The notes under the pieces are model-generated. The model was not told the origin of the DNA. It searched no databases and saw only the letters and a list, made by a program, of their open reading frames with translations. Below, one piece after another: positions 8,210-16,584 of a DNA stretch of 64,000 bases (its first letter is position 1; the number at the start of each line of letters is the position of its first letter). The stretch is taken from the NCBI GenBank assembly GCA_030680405.1, contig JAUXVT010000066.1, forward strand, positions 32,996 to 96,995, written 5' to 3'. This DNA comes from Thiobacillus sp. GTDB lineage: Bacteria > Pseudomonadota > Gammaproteobacteria > Burkholderiales > Thiobacillaceae. Position numbers and translations under genes: made by a program.

Positions 8210-9049
8210 ATGGGCGGTTTCGGAAGTGGTCGGCATTATCAGGGCGGAAAACGCACCACAAGCGACATGCTGGCGCTTGACGTTCGGCATCTTCATCGTG
8301 GTGGCCAACTGACACCGGGGCAGTCGTGGTTAATAACGTTGCAACAAAACGTCTCCATTCAGATGCGGACGGAAGGCGACCGAGTGATCCTCAACTATCG
8401 AAACCGCAGCAACGATGGCGAATGGCGGCCGATAATCTATCCCGTGTATCTAGAGTGGACGGGCTGCCGCCTGGGTGGACGGCGGGCGTGGTTCCTCTGC
8501 CCTACGCCGGGTTGCGGGCGGCGCGTTGCGATTCTCTTCGGTGGTGCGGTCTTTGCCTGTCGGCATTGCCACAAGCTCGCCTATGAGAGCCAGCGGGCAT
8601 CCCCTAGTGATCGCGCGATGCGCCGAGCGGACAGGATCAGGAGGCGGCTGGGCTGGGACGCCGGAATCGCCAACCTGTCAGGCGGCAAGCCGAAGGGCAT
8701 GCACTGGCGCACCTTTGCACGGCTAGATGCCGAACTGTTTGGTTGCATGCGGGTTTCTCTGGCCGCGACGATGCACCTGCTTGATCAGATGAAGCGACGG
8801 GGGTGGCCTGTGGGTGAGTTGAACAGCGAGGAATACAAATTCGACGAGGACGAGACAGCGGCAATTGAAAGGGCCGCTGTTTCCGGTCAGTCGTCTACCT
8901 GTTTCCCGACTACTAACCTGGCGTATAGAAATTCAGCTTGGGGAGTCCGACCGTCTAGTGTTCGGCCTTTGCGATCTGTCCGGCTGACCGTTCCATATGA
9001 CCAGTGTTCGGCTCTTACCGGTCAAAGCACCATTCAACGTTTGACATGA
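8210..9049 (+). CDS. Hypothetical zinc-ribbon-type protein (MGGFGSGRH family), suspect C-terminus
   Basis: 279 aa, starting MGGFGSGRHYQGG, a start I recognise from uncharacterised proteins of proteobacterial prophages and islands. It carries a Cys4-like site: CPTPGCGRRVAILFGG then CRHCHKLAYESQ. A basic helix-rich region follows (RAMRRADRIRRRLGW). The last 50 or so residues (after the ELNSEEYKFDEDETAAIERAA region) are rich in Ser, Arg and Thr and read through DNA with repeated GTTCGG/GTCCGG motifs typical of intergenic repeats. The original C-terminus has therefore probably been lost or extended by readthrough. Function unknown; nucleic-acid binding is plausible. Confidence 0.7.
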   Translation: MGGFGSGRHYQGGKRTTSDMLALDVRHLHRGGQLTPGQSWLITLQQNVSIQMRTEGDRVILNYRNRSNDGEWRPIIYPVYLEWTGCRLGGRRAWFLCPTPGCGRRVAILFGGAVFACRHCHKLAYESQRASPSDRAMRRADRIRRRLGWDAGIANLSGGKPKGMHWRTFARLDAELFGCMRVSLAATMHLLDQMKRRGWPVGELNSEEYKFDEDETAAIERAAVSGQSSTCFPTTNLAYRNSAWGVRPSSVRPLRSVRLTVPYDQCSALTGQSTIQRLT

Positions 9050-9063
9050 GGGGTTCGGCTGCA

Positions 9064-9627
9064 CTAGCGTTCACCCTTGCGACCAAATGCAGGTTTGAGG
9101 GAGGACCAGATTCCATCTTCTATGGCCTGTACGAGAAGGTCTTCTTGCTTCTCAAACTTCATATAAGAAATCGAAATTTTGGCGTCATTGCCCGTGGCCC
9201 ATCTCTGCAGGTGCATCGAATAGATGCCTCGTTGCTCAGTTCCAAGGTGCTGTGTCAGTCTGCTCTTGAGTTTCTTCGATCGTCCTACGTAAAGGGCATT
9301 GGCATTCGCGTTCTCTTTGTTCACGCGGCAGTAGTCATCCGCCAATGTGCGAGCGGCTTCAAGCTGCGCCCATAAGACGGGGACTAGGGCCAGTTTGTCC
9401 GGCTGCAATCTAATGACGTAGACATAGTCGATCTCTCTGTCGATCTTCCGGTAGCCGCTAGGAACTTGGTCTAAGAGCTCACCAATCGAATCTTGTGTCA
9501 GATCTCGAAGGTTGATTTCCAACGCTTGGATCTGCGGGCAAACAATGGTTCCCAGCATCTGCCGAGCCATTTCCAGCTGATCGGATGCGCTAGTGATGGC
9601 GGTTGAAAACTCTGTAGACGTGTACAT
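9064..9627 (-). CDS. GIY-YIG nuclease-like protein (cassette gene)
   Basis: A 187-aa protein. The C-terminal half is a GIY-YIG fold: 'ALYVGRSKKLKSRLTQHLG' with the catalytic-type Arg, then a Glu-containing helix 'LLVQAIEDGIWSSLKPAFGRKG'. The N-terminal half (about residues 1-90) is helical and unassigned. The gene begins 14 bp after the GTTAGGC core of the attC site at 9642-9713 and points away from it, exactly where a cassette gene should start. Likely a DNA-cleaving accessory or defence protein (inference). Confidence 0.75.
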   Translation of the reverse strand: MYTSTEFSTAITSASDQLEMARQMLGTIVCPQIQALEINLRDLTQDSIGELLDQVPSGYRKIDREIDYVYVIRLQPDKLALVPVLWAQLEAARTLADDYCRVNKENANANALYVGRSKKLKSRLTQHLGTEQRGIYSMHLQRWATGNDAKISISYMKFEKQEDLLVQAIEDGIWSSLKPAFGRKGER

Positions 9628-9641
9628 GAATCACCTGTGTA

Positions 9642-9713
9642 GCCTAACGTTGGAGTTCAGCGGCTGGCGAAAAGCGCAGCTTTTTGACGATCCGCTGGAA
9701 CGTCTTGTTATGT
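9642..9713 (-). repeat. Integron-type attC recombination site
   Basis: Read on the minus strand, a 72-bp imperfect palindrome from ACATAAC to GTTAGGC. The GTTAGGC right core matches the consensus GTTRRRY. Internal arms TTCCAGCGG and CCGCTGAA pair with one unpaired C, the extrahelical base expected of attC, and the centre is an AAAAGC/GCTTTT hairpin. It lies between the caspase-like gene (stop at 9752) and the GIY-YIG gene (start 9627), both on the same strand as the site. The left core ACATAAC departs slightly from RYYYAAC. No integron integrase is visible. Confidence 0.75.
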
Positions 9714-9751
9714 AAATCCCCGCTTCAGAGTGCTGAAAAATAAGCTGCTGC

Positions 9752-10738
9752 TCATATAAGCTCTTTTGCTGCTAGCCGCCGGTAGTGCTCGCCGAGAGCC
9801 GTGAGGCGAATGGTCTTGCTCTCCATAGCGGCATGCCACATATGCGGAGCACCGTCAGGCACGAGAAGCCCAAAGCGGTTGTACTTTTGTAGGATCTTGA
9901 AGATTGCATTGTGATCAGGGTCCGGGGCTGGAATGCCTTGCGGGTTCGCGGCCCAGGATTCGTGCCGCTCCGGCTCATATGTGGGGTCGAGTTGGAACTG
10001 GAAGCCGGGAGTCGGGAAAAGCTCTGAAATCCGGCGAAGCTCAGCAAGCTCGAAGGGGGGTTGCACCTTCCGCAAGGAAACGAAGCGCTTAACGTTAGTC
10101 TTAAAGACAGGCCGCTGCGCCCATGGTCCGAGCGACTGGTCTACGTGTGCATAGACACCGCCTGGCGTCACATCTCCGACTAGGTTTGCGGCAGCACCGC
10201 CGAGCGCATCGACTAACAAGCTGGTAAAGACACCGGCACCGTCCTCCTCGGTTGCATACTGTTCCGCAGTTGATGCTGTGAGGATGGTCACCCCATCGCT
10301 TATCTCGGTCACCTTCTGCTGCAACGCGCTTCCTCCCGCGACGCCGCTGTGACAGCTATCGAGAATAATCACGCGGTTTTGAATCTTCGACTGATTGGCC
10401 ATGATCATGATCTCAGCCAGTGGCACGCCGTCGTTTCCGGTCTTCACGTCGGAAGAGCAAAGGTAGCCGCCAGTTGCTTCGATGTGACCATGCCCTGCAA
10501 AGTAGAAGAGCGAAACTTCACCATCACCGGCGAATAGGCTTTCGATAGCCCGCCGAAGCTCGTCTCGCCCAACAGGATCACTGGGGCCAGTGGCGGTTAG
10601 ATGCTTCACACCAAAGTTCACTGACCCATCGGCGTGCCGATCAAGCATGGCCTTAACCGCGAACGAATCGTTCACGCAACCAAAGAGCGGTGAAACGTTG
10701 GTGTAGTAGTCGATACCAACTACGAGTGCTTTGCGCAT
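9752..10738 (-). CDS. Caspase-like (peptidase C14) protein, candidate Thoeris-type effector
   Basis: A 328-aa protein. Residues 1 to about 215 form a caspase/metacaspase-type domain with the catalytic dyad visible: His83 in FYFAGHGH and Cys129 in ILDSCHSG. It starts [12 protein letters not shown], the usual first strand. The C-terminal region (about 235-328) ends with a winged-helix-like segment ([15 protein letters not shown] ... [14 protein letters not shown]) that could sense a ligand or partner. Its ATG overlaps the stop of the TIR-like gene (TGATG), so the two are translationally coupled. In type IV Thoeris a TIR protein makes a cyclic ADP-ribose signal that switches on a caspase-like protease, causing abortive death; this pair matches that gene content. 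Subtype not verified. Confidence 0.88.
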   Translation of the reverse strand: MRKALVVGIDYYTNVSPLFGCVNDSFAVKAMLDRHADGSVNFGVKHLTATGPSDPVGRDELRRAIESLFAGDGEVSLFYFAGHGHIEATGGYLCSSDVKTGNDGVPLAEIMIMANQSKIQNRVIILDSCHSGVAGGSALQQKVTEISDGVTILTASTAEQYATEEDGAGVFTSLLVDALGGAAANLVGDVTPGGVYAHVDQSLGPWAQRPVFKTNVKRFVSLRKVQPPFELAELRRISELFPTPGFQFQLDPTYEPERHESWAANPQGIPAPDPDHNAIFKILQKYNRFGLLVPDGAPHMWHAAMESKTIRLTALGEHYRRLAAKELI

Positions 10739-11109
10739 CAGAGGCTATCAATCCACGCTGCGATGTTGTCCCAAGTCCAGACCATCGTATTCACACCGGC
10801 GAGGTCGGTGCGGTCCTCCTTGTAGGCCCAGATGCCGCGCATTTTCTTCTTCTCTTCCTTGGCACATTGAATCTCCCACTTCTGCCCACTGGAGTTGAGG
10901 GAGTTCTTGCTGACAATTACGAGGACACCATCGGACCGAAGAATGCGAGTCCGCACCTTCTTCTTCCACTCCTCGTCGTAGGCGTCTTTGACCGACATGT
11001 CTACGTACTCGAAGGGCGAGTCGGTATGCAAAGACTGCCCCTTGATCATGTCGCGAATGCGTACATCTTCAATTGCGAAGGCAACGAAAACGACTTTTTT
11101 ATCAGCAAT
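10738..11109 (-). CDS. TIR-like (ThsB/DUF1863-type) protein, apparent ATT start
   Basis: Starting at ATT (11109-11107) the product is 123 aa: a first strand [12 protein letters not shown], then 'FEYVDMSV', '[16 protein letters not shown]', and '[25 protein letters not shown]'. This is the flavodoxin-like TIR layout of ThsB/DUF1863 proteins; Glu79 in KWEIQ is the likely NAD-cleaving Glu. The first in-frame ATG (11049) would remove strand 1, so it cannot be the true start. An in-frame TAA lies 18 bases upstream of the ATT, and an AGGGG sits 6 nt before it, supporting ATT, or a former ATG, as initiator. Coupled by overlap to the caspase-like gene. Predicted role: signal-producing sensor of an anti-phage system. 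Confidence 0.8.
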   Translation of the reverse strand: MADKKVVFVAFAIEDVRIRDMIKGQSLHTDSPFEYVDMSVKDAYDEEWKKKVRTRILRSDGVLVIVSKNSLNSSGQKWEIQCAKEEKKKMRGIWAYKEDRTDLAGVNTMVWTWDNIAAWIDSL

Positions 11110-11196
11110 GAATGACCCCTGTGGTTAAGGCATAACAGTTAATAGTGAGCCCCATGGGTCCGGACGTTTTTTAATAAAGAGATACGCAGCGGATCC

Positions 11197-11517
11197 TTAC
11201 TCATCTTCATCTTCAAAACCCGGGTTTTTTTTGCATACTTTTCGAGTGTTTAAGAAACCAGCCATTTTCGAATCAAAGGAACGATTGCACTCCGCTTTCG
11301 TATCGAATTTACAATTGGCGTGACCTTCATATACTGTGCACCATTTTTTATCTCCAAAACGAAGTCGTGGAAGGTCTTCCTCGTATGTTTCGCATGAGAT
11401 TTGCAGGCCATTTTTTGTGCACACGGTCCTTGTGTCACTCCATGCCTCGAGAGAAATAAACGCAATGCAAATTACGCCACTGCCACCAACTAGCAAATAC
11501 TTAATCAATTCCCGCAT
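11197..11517 (-). CDS. Small Cys-rich exported or membrane-anchored hypothetical protein
   Basis: A 106-aa protein. I start it at ATG 11517, directly behind a run of G (AAGGGGGGGGG) acting as ribosome-binding site; a GTG at 11538 is possible. The N-terminus YLLVGGSGVICIAFISLEAW is a signal peptide or membrane anchor. The rest holds six Cys (VCTKN, SCETY, WCTVY, NCKFD, ECNRS, VCKKN), suited to disulfides in the periplasm, and an acidic end (EDEDE). It lies 87 bp upstream of the TIR-like gene on the same strand. Function unknown; relation to the defence pair uncertain. Confidence 0.6.
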   Translation of the reverse strand: MRELIKYLLVGGSGVICIAFISLEAWSDTRTVCTKNGLQISCETYEEDLPRLRFGDKKWCTVYEGHANCKFDTKAECNRSFDSKMAGFLNTRKVCKKNPGFEDEDE

Positions 11518-11803
11518 CCCCCCCCCTTTTTTCACCAATGTTATTATGAACGTTCTGTGAGTCCTTCACGGTTAAACACCGGCCGTTCGCATAGTCAGTC
11601 GCAAAGACCCGTAAAGGATCGTGAGTACACAGTCACTGATTTAGAAAACAGCCATTTGTAACAATTTCCTGGCCTACGTCCGGTGACACCCCCTAGCAGC
11701 CCTTGGTGAGTCAGAAGATCACCGGCAGCTTTGGCCGAGGATGCGACGGTCGATAACCCAGCCATGGCAGGCAGGTCGTCGGCCAGAACGGACTGACCAT
11801 CCA
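11518..11803. other. Intergenic region with a dispersed repeat
   Basis: No gene seen. From about 11665 to 11790 it resembles 47297-47430: both begin TTTCCTGGCCTAYGTCCGGT and later share CGGCAGCTT-GGCCGA and GACGGTCG. Both copies lie just beyond the 3' end of a type I restriction-modification operon. Likely a degenerate intergenic repeat family. Confidence 0.5.
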
Positions 11804-14800
11804 TTAGGGAGCAGCCTGGCCACGGAGCGTTTCGTACAGCCCCGCATTGTTAAGCAGGATGTCCTTCAGCCCGCCCTGAACCGTTGGTGAATTCAACGCC
11901 TGCGTGCTCATCAACGTGTGTGCGTCCAGGGCGCCCATGATGGCATTCAGCAGCTCGGTTTTCAGGTCGGGCGAATTGGCGAACTGTTCCTTCGTGTTGT
12001 TCGTCGCCTGTTGCCGCAGCGTTTCCGACTCCAGCAGCTTGCCCTTGATGACGTTGTTCACATAGACCAGTTTGTCCTGGTCGGTGAGATCGCCGTCAAA
12101 GAGATCGTTCACCTTCTCGATGATCTCGGCCATATAAGCCTTTTGCGGTTCCTGCACACTGCCGCTGCCCGCTTCGGTGATGGGATACAGCTTGATCGTC
12201 TCGCCGTCGCTCAGCGGCATCGGCTTTTTGCCTAGATTCTTCAGGTGATGGTGCGTCAGCACCACTTTCGAGAGGTCGATGCCCTCCCGCTCACGGCCAA
12301 ATTCCAGTAACGGCAGCAGGCGCTTGTAGAAGATGGCGCGCTTCTCGATGGCGGTGTTTCCATAGTCGAAGATCTGCGAAAGGAAGGTGTACAGCCGGAT
12401 GTAGGCGCCCATGTCACCCTTGAACAGGATCAGCGCATTCAGTTCGTTCTGCGCGTCTTCGACGGCTTTGTCGTCCTGCTTCTCCTTGGCAGCGTTCAGT
12501 GCTGCCTGGGCGGCCTTGTAGCGTTTCATCACGCGGTCCTGCACCGGCTCCAGCGCGGCGACCAGCTCGCTCTGCCTGGCATTCGGGTTCATCTCAACAG
12601 CGACCACCCGATCCACCTCGAAATCGTCGTAGTGCCCGGCGGCGTCCAGCTTGGCGCGCAGATTGAAGACGAGGTTGGGGTCCGTCGTCGCCGAGAGTTC
12701 CGCCGTGGTGTGATACGTCTTGAAGGCAGCCAGCACCTCCTCGGTGTCGTTCACGAAATCGAGCACGTAGGTCGTGTCCTTGCCGGGGTAGGCACGGTTC
12801 AGGCGGGAGAGCGTTTGCACCGCCTGAATGCCCGCCAGCCGCTTGTCCACATACATTCCGCACAGCAGCGGTTGATCGAAGCCGGTCTGAAACTTGTTCG
12901 CCACCAGCAGGATCTGATACTCGTCGCCCTTGAAGGCTTCGCGGATGTCGCGGCCCTTCAGGTTGGGGTTCAGCGCCGGGCTGTTCTCGGTGAAACCGTC
13001 CGGCCCGGACTCCTTGTCGTTCACCTCGCCGGAGAAGGCGACCAGCGTGCCGATCCTGTAGCCGTGTTCCTTGATGTATTTGTCGATGGCCAGTTGCCAG
13101 CGCACGGATTCCAGCCGACTGCCGACCACCACCATCGCCTTGGCCTTGCCATCGAGCAGCGGGGCCACGAACTTGCGGAAGTGCTCAACCACAACCTCCA
13201 CCTTCTGCGCGATGTTGTAGGGGTGCAGCCGCACCCAGCCCATGATCCCCTTCAGCGCCGCGCTGCGATCAACCGCTTTTTCGTCGAACTCTTTGCCTTC
13301 GTGCGCCAGCTTGAAGGCAAGGCTGTAGGGCGTGTAGTTCTTTAGCACATCCAGGATGAATTTCTCCTCGATGGCTTGGCGCATGGAATAGACGTGGAAC
13401 GGAGTGGGCACATTGTCCGGCGCCGGTTTGCGCGATGGATCGGGGCGCGTGCCAAACAGCTCCATCGTCTTGTTCTTCGGTGTTGCCGTAAACGCGACAA
13501 AGGTGATGCCGCCGTCGTCAGCCCGCGTCGCCATCTGCGCCGCGAGAATGTCCTCGGTGCTGATTTCGCCACCATCGTTCAGCTCCGCCAGTTCCTCGGG
13601 GCTCAGCACTTCCTTCAGCTTCGCCGCCGCCTCGCCAGTTTGCGAGCTGTGTGCCTCGTCTGCGATTACTGCGAAGTGTTTGCCCTGTGTGGCGGCTAGC
13701 TTGCGCACGGCCTCCAGGGCAAAGGGGAAAGTCTGGATGGTGCAGACCACGATTTTCTTGTCACCTGACAGCGCCTCGGCGAGCTTGCCGCTCTTGCTGC
13801 CGTCCTTGTTTGTGATCGTGGCTACTACGCCGCTGGTGCGCTGGAAGTCGAACAGCGCTTCCTGAAGCTGCGCGTCGATGACATTGCGGTCGGAGACCAC
13901 CAGCACGGTGTCGAAGACCTTCTTGTGCTGCGCGTTGTGCAGTTCAGCGAGAAAGTGCGCCGTCCATGCAATGGAATTCGTTTTACCCGAACCGGCAGAG
14001 TGCTGGACGAGGTATTTGCCGCCCGGCCCATCGTGGAGCACCGCCGTCTGCAACTTGCGTGTCACATCAAGCTGATGAAAGCGGGGGAAGATGATCTGCG
14101 TGATCTGCTTCTTTTGGTCGCGCTGGGCGATGAGATAGCGGCCCAGGATTTCCAGCCAGCTTTCGCGAGCCCACACCTGCTCCCACAGATACGCTGTGCG
14201 GTGGCCGCCCTGCGGGTTCACCGGGTTGCCCGCCGCGCCTTCGTTGCCCAGGTTGAAGGGCAGGAACACCGTGGCTGGGCCGGCCAGCTTGGTCACCATG
14301 TGGACTTCGCTGTTGCTCACTGCGAAATGCACCAGCGCACCGTTGGGGAAGGATAGCAGTGGCTCGGCAGCCTGGCCCTTGGGCTTCGGGTTGCGGTCAA
14401 AGCGATACTGGTCGATCGCATCGCCGATGCTCTGGGTGAAGTCCGTCTTCAGTTCCGCCGTCGCCACCGGCAGGCCGTTGAGGAACAAGCCGAGGTCGAT
14501 GCTGTTCTCGTTGTGCAGGGAGTAGCGCAGCTGCCGCACCACCCGCAGCCGGTTGGCAGCATGGCGGGCGAGGATGTCGGGATTGATGGCCAGCGCCGGT
14601 TTGAATTCGGCCAGCTTCAGCGGTGCTTTGAGGCCCAGCAGCTCAATGCCGTGGCGAAGCACGTCCAGCGTGCCGCGCTGGTCGAGCTGATCACGCAGGC
14701 GGGTCAGCAGCGTTTCGCCCGCCTGCGCGCCGTGGTTCTTGGTCAGGGTTTCCCAGGCTTTGGGCTGCGTGGCCTGCACCCAGGCCAACACGTCAGCGGG

Positions 14801-14917
14801 GAACAGTGCCCGTGCCCGGTCATAGCCCGCTGCGTCGCCGTCGGCATATAGCCAGCCGTGGTCGGCGAGGTGTTGGCAAATCTCAGTCTCGAAGCTGATT
14901 TCTTTGTGCAGGCTCAT
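11804..14917 (-). CDS. hsdR: Type I restriction endonuclease, R subunit (system 1)
   Basis: A 1037-aa HsdR. The N-terminal nuclease domain shows 'SIDLGLFLNGLPVATAELKTD' (Asp about 141, Glu/Lys about 155-157; PD-(D/E)XK type). The SF2 translocase motor has Walker A 'SAGSGKTNSIAW' near 310, 'IADEAHSS' near 420 and 'FTATP' further on; the C-terminal helical part contacts the methylase. It cleaves unmodified DNA after ATP-driven translocation. ATG 14917 is chosen over the upstream in-frame TTG codons. It is the last gene of the operon HsdM-HsdS-ImmA/IrrE-DUF4411-HsdR, 9 bp after the DUF4411 gene. All motifs look intact. Confidence 0.95.
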   Translation of the reverse strand: MSLHKEISFETEICQHLADHGWLYADGDAAGYDRARALFPADVLAWVQATQPKAWETLTKNHGAQAGETLLTRLRDQLDQRGTLDVLRHGIELLGLKAPLKLAEFKPALAINPDILARHAANRLRVVRQLRYSLHNENSIDLGLFLNGLPVATAELKTDFTQSIGDAIDQYRFDRNPKPKGQAAEPLLSFPNGALVHFAVSNSEVHMVTKLAGPATVFLPFNLGNEGAAGNPVNPQGGHRTAYLWEQVWARESWLEILGRYLIAQRDQKKQITQIIFPRFHQLDVTRKLQTAVLHDGPGGKYLVQHSAGSGKTNSIAWTAHFLAELHNAQHKKVFDTVLVVSDRNVIDAQLQEALFDFQRTSGVVATITNKDGSKSGKLAEALSGDKKIVVCTIQTFPFALEAVRKLAATQGKHFAVIADEAHSSQTGEAAAKLKEVLSPEELAELNDGGEISTEDILAAQMATRADDGGITFVAFTATPKNKTMELFGTRPDPSRKPAPDNVPTPFHVYSMRQAIEEKFILDVLKNYTPYSLAFKLAHEGKEFDEKAVDRSAALKGIMGWVRLHPYNIAQKVEVVVEHFRKFVAPLLDGKAKAMVVVGSRLESVRWQLAIDKYIKEHGYRIGTLVAFSGEVNDKESGPDGFTENSPALNPNLKGRDIREAFKGDEYQILLVANKFQTGFDQPLLCGMYVDKRLAGIQAVQTLSRLNRAYPGKDTTYVLDFVNDTEEVLAAFKTYHTTAELSATTDPNLVFNLRAKLDAAGHYDDFEVDRVVAVEMNPNARQSELVAALEPVQDRVMKRYKAAQAALNAAKEKQDDKAVEDAQNELNALILFKGDMGAYIRLYTFLSQIFDYGNTAIEKRAIFYKRLLPLLEFGREREGIDLSKVVLTHHHLKNLGKKPMPLSDGETIKLYPITEAGSGSVQEPQKAYMAEIIEKVNDLFDGDLTDQDKLVYVNNVIKGKLLESETLRQQATNNTKEQFANSPDLKTELLNAIMGALDAHTLMSTQALNSPTVQGGLKDILLNNAGLYETLRGQAAP

Positions 14918-14926
14918 CAACAAGCT

Positions 14927-15424
14927 TCAATCCGGAGCGGGACCGAGAACAAATCTTGCGCGTTCATGGCGCAGCATTTGATAAGGCGTCATGAAATGTA
15001 CATTCAGACCGACACACGCATTGGGAATCTTGATCTTGCGTGTCGAGTTGGCGGGAACTTCGTGGGTCACTACCGTGTGACCGTGGGCCAGTGCAAATGC
15101 CACCAGCCAATAGTCCGCCACCTGCAAGAAGGTATTCACCGCCGCTGGTTCATAGCTCTGGCCAGTAGCCCAGACGCTGACGCGCGGAAGCGCCGGCAAC
15201 ACCGCGCCGTCGGGCGGCAGAAAAAAACCGTCACCACGCGCCGCGGCCCAGTCTGACAAGTCATCACCGCCCGCCTGCAACTCGTCGCCCACCTGCTGGA
15301 TGCTGAAAACCGTACCTGCCGCATTGTTCTGTACAAGCCAATCCCAGAAAGCCGGGCAGAAATCGAAGCCGTATTGCAGGTTTCTGGCCTGGATGAAGAT
15401 ATTGGCGTCGAGCAGGTAGGCCAT
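14927..15424 (-). CDS. DUF4411 family PIN-like protein
   Basis: A 165-aa protein starting MAYLLDANIFIQARN, with the early Asp of PIN-type RNases (Asp6) and a later acidic cluster 'NTFLQVADYWLVAFALAHGHTVVTHE'. DUF4411 proteins are commonly paired with an ImmA/IrrE-XRE partner in toxin-antitoxin-like modules. Its start overlaps the stop of the ImmA/IrrE gene by one base. Probably a ribonuclease toxin or effector held in check by the preceding protein; this is family-based inference. Confidence 0.82.
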   Translation of the reverse strand: MAYLLDANIFIQARNLQYGFDFCPAFWDWLVQNNAAGTVFSIQQVGDELQAGGDDLSDWAAARGDGFFLPPDGAVLPALPRVSVWATGQSYEPAAVNTFLQVADYWLVAFALAHGHTVVTHEVPANSTRKIKIPNACVGLNVHFMTPYQMLRHERARFVLGPAPD

Positions 15425-16575
15425 CAGACCGGGAAGTTCAGGGAACGCCCGAACTCGTTGAAGGTGCTCGTCTTGGCAATGCCCAGCATGCGGAAAGCAT
15501 CGCGGTAAAGGGTGCGGCCCTCCAGCGTGCTTTCCACCAGTGCCCGCGCAAAACGTTTGCTGACACGGGAGGCCGTCGTGCGATAGAAGTCGCCGCCGCC
15601 CGAACCGGCAGCAGCAATATTGCGTAGATGCTCCAGTTCATCGCGATAGGCACGGAAGAAGGCATTCCGGTCCAGACGCCCGGCATCCGCCAAGCGGCGC
15701 AGCACCACCAGCGAGCTGACCTTGAAGCGGCGCGCGAGACGGGAAAGAACGTCATGCACCGGCTCGTCGGCGATCAGCTCGCCAAGGAATACGTCCATCG
15801 GCACCAGCAGCTCTGCAGCGACCTGGTTGCACCAGGTTTCGATGGCATTGTCGGAGGTCTCGCCCGCGCTCACGTCCGACAGCGCGGACTGGCCCAGCCA
15901 CAGGTGGGCGAGCTCATGGGCGAGCGTAAACATCTGTGCCGCCTTGCTGTCGGCGCCATTGATGAACACCAGCGGTGCCCGGTCATCGGCAAGTGCGAAG
16001 CCGCGAAACTCCTGCGGGTCGAGATGGCGGTAGTTGTTGTTGAGGACTACGCCGCTAACCATCACCATTACGCCAATGCTTTCGGCCTGCTCAATGAATA
16101 GTCGTAGAGCCTCGGTCCAGGTTCGGCAGTTGCGGCGGGCATCCACGTCGAAGCCCAGAGTTTGCCGGATTTGTTCTGCGGACTGTACGAGCGCCATATT
16201 GATAGTCAGCGCACCGACAAAAGGCAGCGGCGGCTGACCATCGATCAGCGAGAAATCCCGATACCATGCCTGGCGTTCCTGGCAGGCGTAGACGGTATCC
16301 AGCAGGTCCGGGCTGGGATGCACAACAGCCCGATCCGCCATGGTGCGGAAGTCGGGGATCGGCACAGGCTCGACCGGCGGCGCAGGCAGGAAGAAGTAAC
16401 CGAAGGGCGCATGGGTGGCCCGGGCGTAATTCTCTAACTGCTTGAGCGTCGGCAACACTTCGCCGGCCTCCCAGGCTTCTAGTTTGGGGAAGCGCGCCGT
16501 CAGCGCGAGCACGTCCATCTGGGCACGGTCGCGTGCCCAGCGGAGCATGTCAGGACTAACGGCGATCCGGGTCAT
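15424..16575 (-). CDS. XRE-like / ImmA-IrrE family metallo-endopeptidase
   Basis: A 383-aa protein. The N-terminus resembles an XRE HTH (SPDMLRWARDRAQMDVLALTARFPKLEAWEAGEVLPTLKQLENYA). The C-terminal ImmA/IrrE peptidase has the zinc motif HELAH (His220, Glu221, His224) in FTLAHELAHLWLGQ. ImmA-type proteases cleave repressors or antitoxins. It sits between hsdS (9-bp gap) and the DUF4411 gene (1-bp overlap), inside the type I operon. This DUF4411 plus ImmA/IrrE pair is probably a toxin-antitoxin-like guard of the restriction system (inference). Confidence 0.88.
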   Translation of the reverse strand: MTRIAVSPDMLRWARDRAQMDVLALTARFPKLEAWEAGEVLPTLKQLENYARATHAPFGYFFLPAPPVEPVPIPDFRTMADRAVVHPSPDLLDTVYACQERQAWYRDFSLIDGQPPLPFVGALTINMALVQSAEQIRQTLGFDVDARRNCRTWTEALRLFIEQAESIGVMVMVSGVVLNNNYRHLDPQEFRGFALADDRAPLVFINGADSKAAQMFTLAHELAHLWLGQSALSDVSAGETSDNAIETWCNQVAAELLVPMDVFLGELIADEPVHDVLSRLARRFKVSSLVVLRRLADAGRLDRNAFFRAYRDELEHLRNIAAAGSGGGDFYRTTASRVSKRFARALVESTLEGRTLYRDAFRMLGIAKTSTFNEFGRSLNFPV

Positions 16576-16584
16576 GACGGGTAT

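Larger units (their letters stand above)
9642..11135 (-). mobile_element. Putative integron gene cassette carrying the TIR/caspase pair
   Basis: The cassette would run from the TTATGC half of a GTTATGC core (minus strand, 11136-11130), 20 bp before the TIR-like start, through both genes, to the attC site ending in GTTAGGC at 9642. That is about 1.5 kb with very short non-coding margins, as cassettes have. The downstream boundary is well supported by the attC structure. The upstream core is not preceded by a foldable attC, so the upstream boundary is tentative. Confidence 0.5.

Noticed and set aside
11130..11200. A full attC upstream of the TIR-like gene
   Set aside because: A GTTATGC core is present on the minus strand but the preceding sequence does not fold into attC arms and lacks an RYYYAAC partner, so only a core-like match is claimed.
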